A DNA stretch of 64,000 nucleotides from Pipra filicauda (GCF_003945595.2 NW_024104450.1:248001-312000), one strand, 5' to 3'. Counted from the stretch's first letter, positions 12,966 to 23,016 are shown. Numbers and translations: made by a program. Notes: generated from the letters alone by a model not told the origin.

Positions 12966-14904
12966 CAAAGAGAAATCTCTGAGTTACACTGGTCTCTTAT
13001 CAGTTACTTGCTATTTACCTGTTACAACTAGGGTATCTTCTTACAAGTCTGCCACCACTTTAAAGAAGTGAAAGTAAAACTCAGTTTTCAGACTCCATGC
13101 TGTCCAGTAATACACACCTTTTTTCAAAGAACCAACTGCAGTAGCACAGCCAGGACAAACATCCATTGTGGAAGTGCCAAGTTAGCTGAGTGACAAGCAA
13201 CCCCTGATAACTGAGTTCTGCTCTGCAAAGATGAACCATCTCCATAAAATATTGAGAGAGTTTGGAGGTTCCTCTTTGGTTATATTTTTAGCAGTTCTGA
13301 TTTGCATTCTGCTGCAGTACTGCAGTCTGAAGTCTGTGTCCTACAGAACACTGCAATTAATCAGCCTGTTACTAAAGCTGACTGGAGTCTTCAGCAATGT
13401 TTTTGATGAAAATTGTCTCTTTTTTTTCCCCACATAAAACAATGCCTTTTACAAGAAGACAGTGGTTTCAATGAGATTTTTTTTGGAAGGGACTTCTCAG
13501 CCTCAGGCTGATCCTAAGTGGATATTGCTGGCAACACTGCCATACCTCCTCCCTGCCACACACCAGCACAATGCTAGTCCCCCATCTCCACGTTCTGCTG
13601 AGTTGTCTGATTCTGGGAGGGGAAGAACAGAAAAACTGTGTCTTTGCTGTTCTGGTGGGACATCCTGCTTGATAACAGAAAAACCTTAAATCTGGTCTGT
13701 TTTAAATGAGCTTTGACTTTCTTCTTTAGTCTTTGGGATATAGAATAAAAGGCAGTTGTGTTTTTTTTTTTTCTTCATGGTTTTGTTGTTGTTGTTTGTT
13801 TTGGTTTTTTTTTCAGACGTAATGGTATTTTTATTCTAGGAATAGTTGTTATTACTTTTTAAATGAAAAACTTTAAAATTACATATTTATTTTCATGATG
13901 AGTACAAACTTCTGTTACTTCTCACTTCCACGGGAAAATATTGAGTTTCCCCTCATCTGAGTGGGTGGGTGCCAGCATAAACTTTGCAGTACTAATAAGA
14001 GTCCTTTTTCCTTCAGTCTTTTTAACAGATATATTTCCTGTTCACATTTACATTGCAGATTATTTCAGCAGATTCTTCTTTTGAAATTCCATTTCACATA
14101 AACTGTGTTTTGTTTGTTTATTTTACCTTTATCACCTATACCACAATGCAGGGAATTTTCAGAGATGTCTTGGTCTGTGTGTTAACACATCCCTTCAAAA
14201 TGATAGTTAGTGACAAATCAATTCTTGTGTTAAGAATTTCTTTATTTGCTTTCATAGGAACTGCAAAAATGTATAGGACTGATTTGTAGGGTACAGTTAA
14301 TTCTCCTGGATCCCCTTAAAAGTTATCAATATGTTTTTATTGACAATCTTTCATTAGAGTACATCAAAAACCCTCATGGGAAAAAATGGTGAAAGTGTTA
14401 AATAGGAGGTATTCTACTCACAATCTTTCTCCAACAGGGATTTCTTAATTACCTTATTGTCTGCAGAACAGCAGGTCTTGAGGTCTTGACACTGGTTCTA
14501 TGAGAACCCTGTGGCACTAGATGTACCCCTATGGATTTGTGTCAGGATCACAACATTGAAGGAAGCTGGTTCCTGTCACTATCTTTATTGTCAAGGAGCT
14601 AGTTTGTCATATTTCTGTGTGCTTTTGCTGGTTCTGCAGGACAACTCAATGAATAGCAAAGTGTATGTGAGAGTTTCTGAGTTTAGAAGTATATCCAGTC
14701 TTTTCCTTAAATGCCTTAGCTGCCTCAGGGCACTAAGGAACCACTTACATTTCAATGTCTGGCAGAAATGATCATGACACATGGAAAGAGGAAGGCTATG
14801 AACTGGTGCAAAAATAGCATTGCAGTTCTAGTTGGTGCTCTTGCAGGCCTCTGCAATGTGCAGTGATAGTGTGTGGAATGACAAAATGCTGCTCCTTGTG
14901 AAAA
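12966..14904. other. non-coding stretch, no gene recognised
   Basis: No coding family or RNA gene is recognisable. A T-rich block with GTT repeats lies near 13760-13815. Confidence 0.45.
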
Positions 14905-15720
14905 TGTGTGGTAGGTTGATCCCAGCTGAATGAGATGTGCCCACCAAAGCCAATCTACCAAGTCCCCTCCTCAGCTGGACTGGGGAGAGGGTTGGGGGTC
15001 AAGATAAAGGCAGGGAGACATCACTCACCAATTACTGTCATGGGCAAACCAAACTTGACTTGAGGAATTTATTTAGTGCCAATGAAGTCAAAGTAGAAAA
15101 ATGAGACGTAGAACTAAATCTTAAAAGACCTTCCCACCACTCCTGCCTATCGGTGGAGAGGCACGGACAGATCGCTCACAGGTCAATTTGATCGGCAAAA
15201 TGTCGGCTTCATTAGAAGAAAGACACTTTATATACTGCCTATTACGCTCAGATGTGTGATTCTTCTTCACACAGCATTGGATACATAAGGAAAACATACT
15301 TTGTTGTCCACTGCTAATTGGACCACAACAGCTGTTCATATGAGCTGAGGGCACATGTTTACCCTCCTGAAACTCCACCTTAACTTTGGCAGGGAGCCTC
15401 CTTTGTTCTAACTTCAACGCCTGTAGCCATATTTAGCTACGTAGTTCTTTTACTGTCTGCACCCAGCCATGCCAAGGCAAGGCTCACAGAAATGCAATAG
15501 AAATTGTTCAAGCACAATCTCTATTCTCCCAACACCTGCCTTCTTGCTATGCTTAACTCTATTCTCAATTTCTGTATCTTCACCACCCCCAGTGGCACAG
15601 GGGGATGGGGAAACAGGGTTATGGTTAGTTCCTCATACGTTGTTTCTGCAGTGGATGCTGTGAATTTCTTTCTCCTTTCTTAGGTATTTCCTTCCCCTTA
15701 TTGGTGTGTTGTCACATCAA
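14905..15720 (-). mobile_element. ERVL-like LTR, minus strand, carrying a nested LTR
   Basis: The left edge (TGTGTGGTAGGTTGATCCC) is the reverse complement of the 3-prime end of a common avian ERVL-type LTR. The following sequence matches the region that on the minus strand reads 'ccctgcctttatcttgaccc', typical of the R-U5 part. A minus-strand AATAAA lies at 15068-15073. The LTR is interrupted at 15148-15534 by a second LTR and resumes at about 15541 with the segment 'gtggcacagggggatgggg' near 15590-15610. The far boundary near 15720 is approximate. Confidence 0.6.
15148..15534 (-). mobile_element. nested ERVK-like solo LTR (387 bp)
   Basis: This segment breaks the ERVL-like LTR and is flanked by an exact six-base direct repeat CCTGCC at 15142-15147 and 15535-15540, the duplication length typical of beta/alpha-type ERVs. 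On the minus strand it starts with TG. It ends in TA, where CA is expected, probably a CpG-type C-to-T change. A minus-strand TATA-like string (GTATATAAAG) lies near 15220, about 80 bases from the 3-prime end, and is followed by an AATGAA that may be a decayed polyadenylation signal. No internal ERV genes are present, so it is a solo LTR. Confidence 0.6.
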
Positions 15721-17448
15721 CACATCCAGCTAGCATAAATTAAATGTGCCAACATTTAATCTGAACTCATACTTCTATTTTTATGTATGTTTTATGCAAA
15801 TATTTGGTTTACTTTTAGATAGAACATGAAGAGTTATTCTGGTATATAAGTAGCAGCCCTTCATGAAAGACACACCTTTGACAGTATTTATTATTATGAT
15901 AATGAGTTGTCTGAGATTTGTCAGGGGTGTGACACTACTTAAGTTAGTTTCCACTATGCCATTGACCATAGGAGCAGGCGGTCATTGTCTCTCTCTAGAA
16001 AATATGTCCCATTGCTGAAATCCAGCCACAGAAGGATTGTACATTAAATCCAAAATCCTAATTCAATGTTACATTCTTGATTCTAGTTGAGTGGAGATAA
16101 ATATGAGTTCAAGTGCCACTGCTATGGTATGTTTATTGCATTGCTTAAGAGGAATATATTTAAATGCTGTGTTTCACATTACAGGAGTAATGTGCAAATA
16201 TGTTTCTGAGGTTTAGAGATACAGCACCAGGATTGAAGTTAACTTGGTATTTTCTCAGGGCTTACTCACAGAGGGTTTTGGTCTATCCTAAGTAATCTGA
16301 TTACTTCAGGAGCTTTCAGGGAGCAACATATATTTGATTTAAGACTTCCAGGCACAAAATATTTAGGGATATTTCCCAAGAAAATGTTGTTACCTGAAAA
16401 AAATTTGACTCTGATTTGGCGGTTTGACAGTTGTGTTAAGGCTGGTGATATGACTTGTCTGATCTCAGCAGAATCCTTACTATGCCTCAAATATATCCAT
16501 AAATTGTATATCATATTAGATATTATTAGGGCTAATTAATATATTAGAAATCATAAAATTATCAGCTTGATCATGAGAGTAAGCAGGAAAGAACTTCCCT
16601 TGATGAGCACTTCTGCTTGGAAAAAGCAGCAAAATTAGTGTAGAATTAGCTAATTCTGGGGATTATTTCCTCAAGCAAAACTTTCCTTCTATATCTCAAT
16701 ATACGCTACATAACTCCCATTTTAAGACTAACAACTTTTGTAAATCACTAATGCACAAAACTTTCTCTGTCCTTGATGCTCTTGAAGCCACGCTTCATAA
16801 GCACACCTCCACAGTGAAACTAATAAAATATCATTTTTTTGTGTTGCAGGCCTGTGGCTTGCCCAAAACTTTTAAATTAGTGCTGTTTTGAAGAGTGGAC
16901 TTGCCACTAGTTCTAGTCATCTGTAAGCTCTTCAGTGTGCTTCAGTACACCATCCAATCAAGAAAGACTGAGCTCAAGGACATTATACACATATCCTTCC
17001 TCCGGTAAAATTTTACGCTCCCTTTCTTACCACATTTCATCCCAAGTTGGTCATTTGGAATTAAAATAGAGCGGAAAAATAGAAGATGAGGCTTATTCCA
17101 ATGCTGGGTGGAGTGTTGGGTGTTGTCACTGGCAGATCTCAGAGCAGACCTGGAGCAATCACTCCTGTTTCCCTAGACCTGCCTGGTTCAGGCAGTTGGG
17201 CACTGTGGGTGCTGGCAGCAGTGAAGGCTGGCTGTGTGGGAAAACGTCCTCTGGAGTGGCCATGGAGTGGGTGATGAGGCTCATGGAGCTGGGAGGGTGT
17301 TGTTGTTGAGGGGCCTGGGCATTTCTTCCTTCCCTTCCCTTCCCGGGACAGCCAGTGACCACGGCCTCTCCCTCCTGGGGAGTGTGACACCAGTCAAGAC
17401 GAGCAGCTCCTGGTCCTTAGCTCTTCCCAGCTTGCTGACACCCCCAGA
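15721..17448. other. non-coding stretch upstream of the Topors-like pseudogene
   Basis: Mostly AT-rich with no recognised gene. From about 17080 the base composition becomes GC-richer and continues without a break into the pseudogene, so 17080-17448 is probably the 5-prime flank or UTR of the same duplicated unit. I cannot assign a function to the short frames there. Confidence 0.4.
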
Positions 17449-18240
17449 ATGTCCATGGGAACAGACATGAGCTGTCCAAGCTGCCCCATCCACTGCGAAG
17501 CTCTGGAGGATGTCACTTATGTGATCTCCTGCTGTCACCAGTTCTGCCTGGGCTACATTGTGAGCTGGGCCAAGAGGAACCTATCGTGCTCCCTCTGCAG
17601 GTGGCCTGTGCACATCATCACTTACTCTCCGTGGCCTGACCGAGATTTATTGCAGATGGTTCTTCTGCAGTGCTCAGGCCCATTGGCTGCTGGCCACCAG
17701 GCTGAACAGGAAGCTGTAGGGCCGGTGTCAGGGGCTCACATGCCTGGCTTCCCATCTGAGATCTGGGCGCTATTTTTCCAGGATTATGAGGATATACTGG
17801 AGCCTGTGCAGCTCTGGCTGAGCGAGGTGCTGCAAGTGGATTGCTGGTGGGATGTGGCCTTAGCATAGGGCAGGATCATCTCCAATCTGTGGTGCTACAG
17901 GCTGAATGAGGAAGCCTTGGTGCAGAATCTGCAGCCTGTTCTGTAGGAGCAGGTGGTGACATTTGTGCAGGAGCTCACTGGCACTGCTGTGGAGCGGTGC
18001 CGTGAGAGGATCCTGTGGGGCGTGGCCCACCAGGGCCAGTGTGCAGGAGCAGCCCCATGAGGAGGTGGAGCAGGTGGTGGTAGAACCCTCCAATGCTGGC
18101 CAGAGCAGGAACTGCTCACCTGCAAGGCCCCAGTAATCTCCAGATAGCAGGAGAGCCAGCTGGTCCCAGGACTCTCCATCCTGCAAGAAGCCACGTTGGT
18201 GGTAACTCTAGAAGAACCAGGAGAAACCATGGTCAGGCCA
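17449..18240 (+). pseudogene. Topors-like RING-finger E3 ligase pseudogene
   Basis: The ATG at 17449 opens a frame of 139 codons that stops at 17866-17868. Residues 12-50 resemble a C3HC4 RING of the Topors type: CPI then HC, the HQFC core at 30-33, a following W-A-K-R-N segment, and a final CSLC at 47-50. Further on, residues near 100-125 match the 'EIWALFF...EPVQLWL' block that I recall from the large avian Topors-like family. The same frame continues past the stop with family-like sequence and is broken by further in-frame stops at 17944-17946, 18058-18060 and 18145-18147, with no frameshift needed. Two zinc-ligand positions look lost: H15 where a Cys is expected, and Y36 where the sixth ligand Cys should be. 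Intact members would act as ubiquitin or SUMO ligases in the nucleus. This copy is very probably non-functional, though a short 139-residue product cannot be excluded. Confidence 0.7.
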
Positions 18241-18398
18241 GCAACTGGGAAGCACTTGATAGTAATTAAATATTGAAATCAAAAAACACAAAACTGTGAA
18301 AAAGAGCCTTAATCTCTCATTACAAGCCCTGCAGCTGACATTGCCATTGCTGTCACCCTCGTGCTTTCTCCTGCTTCTCCTGGTCTGGTGTACACCTA

Positions 18399-18582
18399 TG
18401 TGGCAGGTAGGTCACAGGAAGGGCGCTGAAAGGCATCCTGGGAAATGTAGTTCGTACTACTCTGTTGCACATGCTCCTTGGAGTACTTGTATGTGATTGG
18501 TTAAACATCGTTTGTTACTTTTTGGACCTCCTATATGAGGTGTTGTTCTCAATAGAGTTGATTCGTGCAAACAGTGCTGTCA
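18399..18582 (+). mobile_element. very short solo LTR (184 bp) with promoter motifs
   Basis: The segment starts TGTGGCAGG and ends GTGCTGTCA, so it has TG...CA termini. It is bounded by an exact six-base direct repeat CACCTA (18393-18398 and 18583-18588). In the order expected for an LTR it contains a CCAAT-type box (GATTGG, about 18495-18500), a TATA-like string CTATATGAGG (18531-18540) and an AATAGA that may be a decayed AATAAA (18551-18556). No retroviral genes flank it. The combination of termini, duplication and promoter order is why I call it a solo LTR. The short length is unusual, and a chance arrangement is possible. Confidence 0.5.
18433..18451 (-). promoter_or_regulatory. ZNF143/SBF-type motif inside the short LTR
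   Basis: GCATCCTGGGAAATGTAGT is the reverse complement of the ACTACAATTCCCAGCATGC type of motif bound by ZNF143 in vertebrates, with one or two departures. It sits in the presumed U3, upstream of the CCAAT and TATA boxes. That would suit a housekeeping-type promoter. Binding here is inference. Confidence 0.5.
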
Positions 18583-18588
18583 CACCTA

Positions 18589-19625
18589 TCCCCTCATGTG
18601 TCTGCGGCAACTTCCACGTTGTCTATCGTAGCTTGAAGCACCGATCCGTCTGTCAGTTTCGTCAGGAGATTATACTGTTTCAACTATTGACATCTCAAGT
18701 CTTACTTCCAGCTTCAGGTTACAATGTCTGCTCAAACCAAAGGCAAAATTCTGAGTACTTCAGCAGTGAAGGACTGTGCCCAAAGTCAGTTGTTTTACAG
18801 TGAAATCATTGTCTTGGACAAAACTGAGCATGCACAGATGTGTTCACAGGTCCACAAGATTAAAATGAAAAATATACATACAGAATTTCTTTAGTACGAT
18901 TTTGTTTCATTTCTGCTCCTTATCTTTTCGCAGATGTTGATGTGTGGACTTTCATACTCTTTCTTGGAATTTTAAAGGTGCAGCTTTAACACTGTTCACA
19001 GTTTTGTTGTTTGCATTACTGAGAATTACTTAACAAATTTTCTTAATTGTCTTTCCTTAATAAATATATTTTGCACTAGTACACTTAAATGATGGCAAAA
19101 ACAGAGCATTCATAATAATATTATATTTCTTTATAGATACTTTAAATAACAGTTTGGTGTTTTATTACTCTGGTTTTCATTCTCTGTCCTCCTGTTAAGG
19201 AATAAGACATTTCAGAATTCTGTTCTGTTATTAGAGAGCTTTCTTCATCTCCAGATGACTAATCCCAACGTCACTTTCAGCTTGAAAGTGCCTTTTACCT
19301 CAGCAGAGTAGCAATGGGATGAGCTGTATTATGTTGGTCTGATGCTCGTGTCAGTCTCTGCAAGCTCCAATTAAAACTATGTGAGCTCCTTATGAGCACA
19401 GAAAACCCACATAGAGCTGATTAGTAGCCATAACAGAGATGTCTCCCTTTTCAGTCTGATGGAAAGGAAGGTATTGATGACTTGCCTTAAAGAGAGACCT
19501 GTGTGAACTCTGTGTATATGAGGTTTACTTTGAACTATTAGTGGTCTCAGTAATTTTAAGGCTTTTTAAATTGTAAATTTATTACATAAATAGTCTTACT
19601 GAAATTCCAAAACAGTAGAGGATCA
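18589..19625. other. non-coding stretch, no gene recognised
   Basis: AT-rich DNA between the short LTR and the RTE insertion. No coding family, RNA gene or further repeat was recognised. Confidence 0.45.
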
Positions 19626-19636
19626 TGCTTTAAACT
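19626..19636. repeat. target-site duplication, left copy, of the full-length RTE
   Basis: TGCTTTAAACT here is repeated exactly at 24231-24241, directly abutting the two ends of the retrotransposon. It identifies the pre-insertion sequence and fixes both termini. Confidence 0.85.
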
Positions 19637-19654
19637 CATCATCATCATCATCAT
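19637..19654 (-). repeat. (ATG)6 microsatellite tail of RTE copy 1
   Basis: Six CAT units on the plus strand, that is (ATG)6 at the 3-prime end of the element. They are followed immediately by the target-site duplication. RTE elements characteristically end in short tandem repeats rather than poly-A. Confidence 0.85.
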
Positions 19655-19661
19655 GGCTAGG

Positions 19662-19675
19662 CTTCGCGAACGAAG
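19662..19675 (-). other. 3-prime terminal hairpin of RTE copy 1
   Basis: The element RNA would read CUUCG-UUCG-CGAAG, a five-pair stem with a four-base loop, seven bases before the ATG tail. The same stem is present in the two other copies in this window, where the loop is UUCA. A role in recognition by the element's own reverse transcriptase, as known for UnaL2-type LINE tails, is inference. Confidence 0.6.
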
Positions 19676-19688
19676 ATCTGGGAAGGCT

Positions 19689-22037
19689 CTATCCGCATTT
19701 GCTACAGGCACGCTGGTGGCTTATGAGGCCAATACGTGACAGACATATCCGATTACAAAAGGCACAGCAGAAAGACTCCTTAGATGATGTATTCTGCAAG
19801 ACACGGTTCTTTCTGCATTGCCTTTTTTCCTCGAGAGTGATCCTGCGTGTGTTCTCAAAGGAGACAGCTGCATTATAGATGGTGTGTCTCCAGGCCTCCC
19901 GATTTGAGGCCAGAGTAGACCAGTTATGGTGATCAATATGGCCAAGGCTGAGATGTTGTTTCAGGGAGTCCTTGTATCTTTTCTTCGGGGCTCCTCTCAT
20001 GCGGCAGCCAGTGGCAAGTTCACCGTAAAGCAAGATCTTGGGAAGGCGGTGGTCCTTCATCCTGGAGACGTGCCCTGCCCAACGCAGCTGTGTTCTCATC
20101 AGCATAGCCTCGATACTTGTGATAGCTGCTTGCTCTAGAACAGATGTGTTGGTCACATAGTCTGACCAGTGGATGTTTAGGATTGTGCGGAGGCAGCGTT
20201 GATGGAAGCGTTCTAAGAGACACAGGTGGTGGCGGTAGATGACCCATGATTCAGATCCATATAAGAGAGTAGACAACACTATGGCTTTGTAAACACTGAT
20301 CTTGGTGCTTTTCTTCAAGTGTTTATTACGCCATACTCTTTTGTGGAGTTTTCCAAAAGCACTATATGCCTTTGCTAATCTGTTGTCTATCTCTCCGTCG
20401 ATCTTACCATCTGAGGAGATGAGACTACCTAGGTAATTAAACTGTTGGACTGATTTGAGCTCTGATTGGCCAATGGTGATGTGGGGATGATGGGGGACTT
20501 CCTGAGGTGCAGGTTGATGGAGGATCTCTGTCTTCTTTAAGCTGACTTCCAGCCCAAAGAGCTCAGCAGCGTCTGCAAAGCAGGATGTTAAACGCTGCAG
20601 AGCTGCTTCTGTGTGGGCAACAAGGGCGGCGTCATCAGCATAAAGCAGCTCCCGGACAAGATGGTTTAAGGTCTTAGTGTGGGCCTTCAGTCGCCTTAGA
20701 TTGAATAGGCTTCCATCAGTACGGTATCGAATGTAGATACCGTCCTGATCATTGAGGTCTGCTGTGGCCCTTTGGAGCATCATGCTAAAGAAGACGGTGA
20801 ATAGGGTAGGAGTGAGAACGCAGCCTTGTTTCACACCATTCTTAATTAAAAAGGGCTCAGAAAGTGTGTTGCCATATCTGACTTGGCCATGTTGATCCTC
20901 ATGGAGTGAGATGATCATTTTAAGGAACTTGGGGGGACAACCTAAACATTCCAAAATCTGCCACAGACCTTTTCTGCTCACAGTGTCAAAAGCCTTGGTG
21001 AGGTCGACAAAGAAGACATAGAGACCTTTGTTCTGTTCCCTACACTTCTCTTGCAGTTGTCTGAGGACAAATACCATGTCTGTGGTGCTCCTGTTGGCTC
21101 TGAAAACACACTGACTTTCAGGAAGGATTCCTTCTGCTATAGTGGGTATTAGTCTGTTCAAGAGTATTCTTGCCAGGATTTTGCCAGCAATGGAGAGCAG
21201 AGTAAGACCACGATAGTTTGAGCAGTCAGATTTAATTCCTTTCTTTTTATACAAGGTGATTATGACAGCATCACGAAGGTCAGATGGTAGTTCGCCGAGT
21301 TCCCAACAGCGCACCACGAACTCGTGAAATTTGGTGTGGAGTGTAAGGCCCCCATGTTTCCAGATTTCAGGTGGAATTCCATCAATCCCAGCTGCCTTGC
21401 CGATTTTCACCTGCTGTATGGCCTTGAGGGTTTCTCCTAAAGTGGGGGCAGTATCCAATTCATACTTTACTGGTTGTTGTGTGATGGACTGAATTGCTGA
21501 GTCTTGGACTATGCGGTTGGTACTGAATAGAGTCTGAAAGTGTTCAGACCATCGATTCAGAATGGAGGTTTTATCTGTCAGAAGTGTTTGACCATCAGCG
21601 CTGAGTAGAGGGCTTTGTACCTGGTATGTAGGTCCGTATGCTGTTTTCAAGGCCTCATAGAAACCTTTGTGATCACCTGTATCTGCGCATAATTGAGTTT
21701 TTTCAGCTAGATCGATCCACCATTTGTTCTGGATGTCACGGAGTTTCTGTTGGAGCTTGCTGCATGCAAGACGAAAGGCTGTTTTTCTTGCATGACAGGA
21801 TGGCAGTGCAAGGTGTGCTTGGTGAGCAGTTCTCTTCTTCCTCAACAAGTCTTGGATTTCTTGGTTTTTTTCGTCAAACCAGTCCTTGTTCTTCTTGAGG
21901 GAGAACCCTAAGGATTCTTCAGAGGATTGCAGGATGCTGTTTTTAATATGGTGCCAGATTGTTTCAGGAGAGGAATCTGCAGAAACTGTGGGAATGTTAT
22001 CGAGCTTAGTTTGAAGTATTTGCCTGGAAACTGTCTC
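19689..22037 (-). CDS. RTE reverse transcriptase frame with C-terminal CCHC zinc finger
   Basis: The open frame runs from after a stop at 22038-22040 to the stop ending at 19689. Numbering residues from position 21848, the RT core includes VDLTKAFD at 281-288 (first catalytic Asp) and YADD at 403-406 (catalytic pair), preceded by the GVKQGCVL segment. Downstream come the conserved RTE-type block RWAGHVSRMKDHRLPK and a C-terminal C-x2-C-x12-H-x3-C zinc finger (CAFC...HQRAC). The product would copy the element RNA at the nicked target site in the nucleus. There is no own ATG: the frame is the continuation of the endonuclease frame after a single-base shift. One substitution, Val in QCVFR where the sister copy has Gly, may affect the enzyme. 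Confidence 0.88.
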   Translation of the reverse strand, partial: ETVSRQILQTKLDNIPTVSADSSPETIWHHIKNSILQSSEESLGFSLKKNKDWFDEKNQEIQDLLRKKRTAHQAHLALPSCHARKTAFRLACSKLQQKLRDIQNKWWIDLAEKTQLCADTGDHKGFYEALKTAYGPTYQVQSPLLSADGQTLLTDKTSILNRWSEHFQTLFSTNRIVQDSAIQSITQQPVKYELDTAPTLGETLKAIQQVKIGKAAGIDGIPPEIWKHGGLTLHTKFHEFVVRCWELGELPSDLRDAVIITLYKKKGIKSDCSNYRGLTLLSIAGKILARILLNRLIPTIAEGILPESQCVFRANRSTTDMVFVLRQLQEKCREQNKGLYVFFVDLTKAFDTVSRKGLWQILECLGCPPKFLKMIISLHEDQHGQVRYGNTLSEPFLIKNGVKQGCVLTPTLFTVFFSMMLQRATADLNDQDGIYIRYRTDGSLFNLRRLKAHTKTLNHLVRELLYADDAALVAHTEAALQRLTSCFADAAELFGLEVSLKKTEILHQPAPQEVPHHPHITIGQSELKSVQQFNYLGSLISSDGKIDGEIDNRLAKAYSAFGKLHKRVWRNKHLKKSTKISVYKAIVLSTLLYGSESWVIYRHHLCLLERFHQRCLRTILNIHWSDYVTNTSVLEQAAITSIEAMLMRTQLRWAGHVSRMKDHRLPKILLYGELATGCRMRGAPKKRYKDSLKQHLSLGHIDHHNWSTLASNREAWRHTIYNAAVSFENTRRITLEEKRQCRKNRVLQNTSSKESFCCAFCNRICLSRIGLISHQRACSKCG

Positions 22038-23016
22038 TTACTGTGGCTGATTGGAGATTGTTAACTTGGAGTCTTCTCCTTGGGATGCTGCCCCTTTTTG
22101 GTTTGAATTTGAGCTTGAAATTGAGTTTACAGCGCACCAGCCGATGGTCTGTTTGGCATTCTGCACTGGCCATCACGCGGGTATGGTGGACATCGCGGAC
22201 ATCTCTCCGTCGCACCAGGACATAATCGATGAGGTGCCAATGCTTAGAACGGGGGTGCATCCAGGTTGTCTTCAGACTATCTTTCTGCTGAAAGATAGTA
22301 TTAGTGACGGTGAGTTGTTGCTCTGCACAGAATTCTAGCAGGAGTCGACCATTATCATTGCAGTTTCCAACACCATGCTTGCCTAATACACCTTTCCAAG
22401 CTTCAAAATTCTTGCCTACTCTGGCGTTGAAATCACCAAGGATAATGATCTTATCATCTGCAGGAACCTTTTGGGTAAGGAGGCGCAGGTCAGTGTAAAA
22501 TTTATCTTTTTCAACAGGGTCAGCTTGGAGAGTTGGGGCATATATACTAAAGATGACAACATGTTGCTTGTTGTTTAGTGGAAGGCGTAGGGAGATAATG
22601 CGGTCAGAGTGACCTGTCGGCAGATTTTCGAGTTTAGGAACAATAGAGTTTTTGATCATGAAGCCGACTCCTGAGAGGTGTTTTTCGGATCTGGGCTTGC
22701 CTGACCAAAAGAGTGTGTAACTTGCACCATGTTCTCTGAGGCTGCCTTCCTCGTGAAGGCGAACTTCACTGAGAGCGGCAATGTCGATGTTGAGACGAGC
22801 CAGCTCATGGGCAATTAGGGCAGAACAACGCTCAGGACGTCCGCTATCCGCAGAATCGAGCATGGTTCTGGTGTTCCAACATGCTAGAGTTAATTTAGGT
22901 ACACCTTTGGAGGCAGGTGCGTGCCTTTGTCTTTTGATCTTTGTGCGACCGCATTGGAGGAAGATGCCCGTTGGCCTGCGGTTAACCAACCGGGTGAAAG
23001 TGGAGATGAGCTTTGT
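22006..23016 (-). CDS. RTE APE-type endonuclease frame
   Basis: The open frame begins after a stop at 23017-23019. Numbering from 22989, the AP-endonuclease signature is complete: N39 (CWNTR), E75 (SEVRL), Y150 (IYAPT), D186 and N188 (GDFNAR), D255 (IDYVL) and D281-H282 (TDHRLV). The enzyme nicks target DNA to prime reverse transcription. It ends at a premature stop ending at 22006, because the downstream RT lies in the next frame and both frames are open only across 22008-22037. There is no in-frame ATG ahead of the catalytic core: the first one is residue 43, after N39. The true start codon is therefore either mutated or reached from another frame. Confidence 0.85.
   Translation of the reverse strand, partial: TKLISTFTRLVNRRPTGIFLQCGRTKIKRQRHAPASKGVPKLTLACWNTRTMLDSADSGRPERCSALIAHELARLNIDIAALSEVRLHEEGSLREHGASYTLFWSGKPRSEKHLSGVGFMIKNSIVPKLENLPTGHSDRIISLRLPLNNKQHVVIFSIYAPTLQADPVEKDKFYTDLRLLTQKVPADDKIIILGDFNARVGKNFEAWKGVLGKHGVGNCNDNGRLLLEFCAEQQLTVTNTIFQQKDSLKTTWMHPRSKHWHLIDYVLVRRRDVRDVHHTRVMASAECQTDHRLVRCKLNFKLKFKPKRGSIPRRRLQVNNLQSATVRDSFQANTSN

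Noticed and set aside
18270..18300. A-rich stretch after the Topors-like pseudogene as a retrocopy poly-A tail
   Set aside because: It is short and interrupted, and no target-site duplication was found, so origin by DNA-level duplication is equally likely.
19689..22989. Host gene encoding a craniofacial development protein 2-like or RT-related protein
   Set aside because: Both frames lie inside a retrotransposon with target-site duplication and are repeated at 54.8-56.5 kb, so they are mobile-element proteins.
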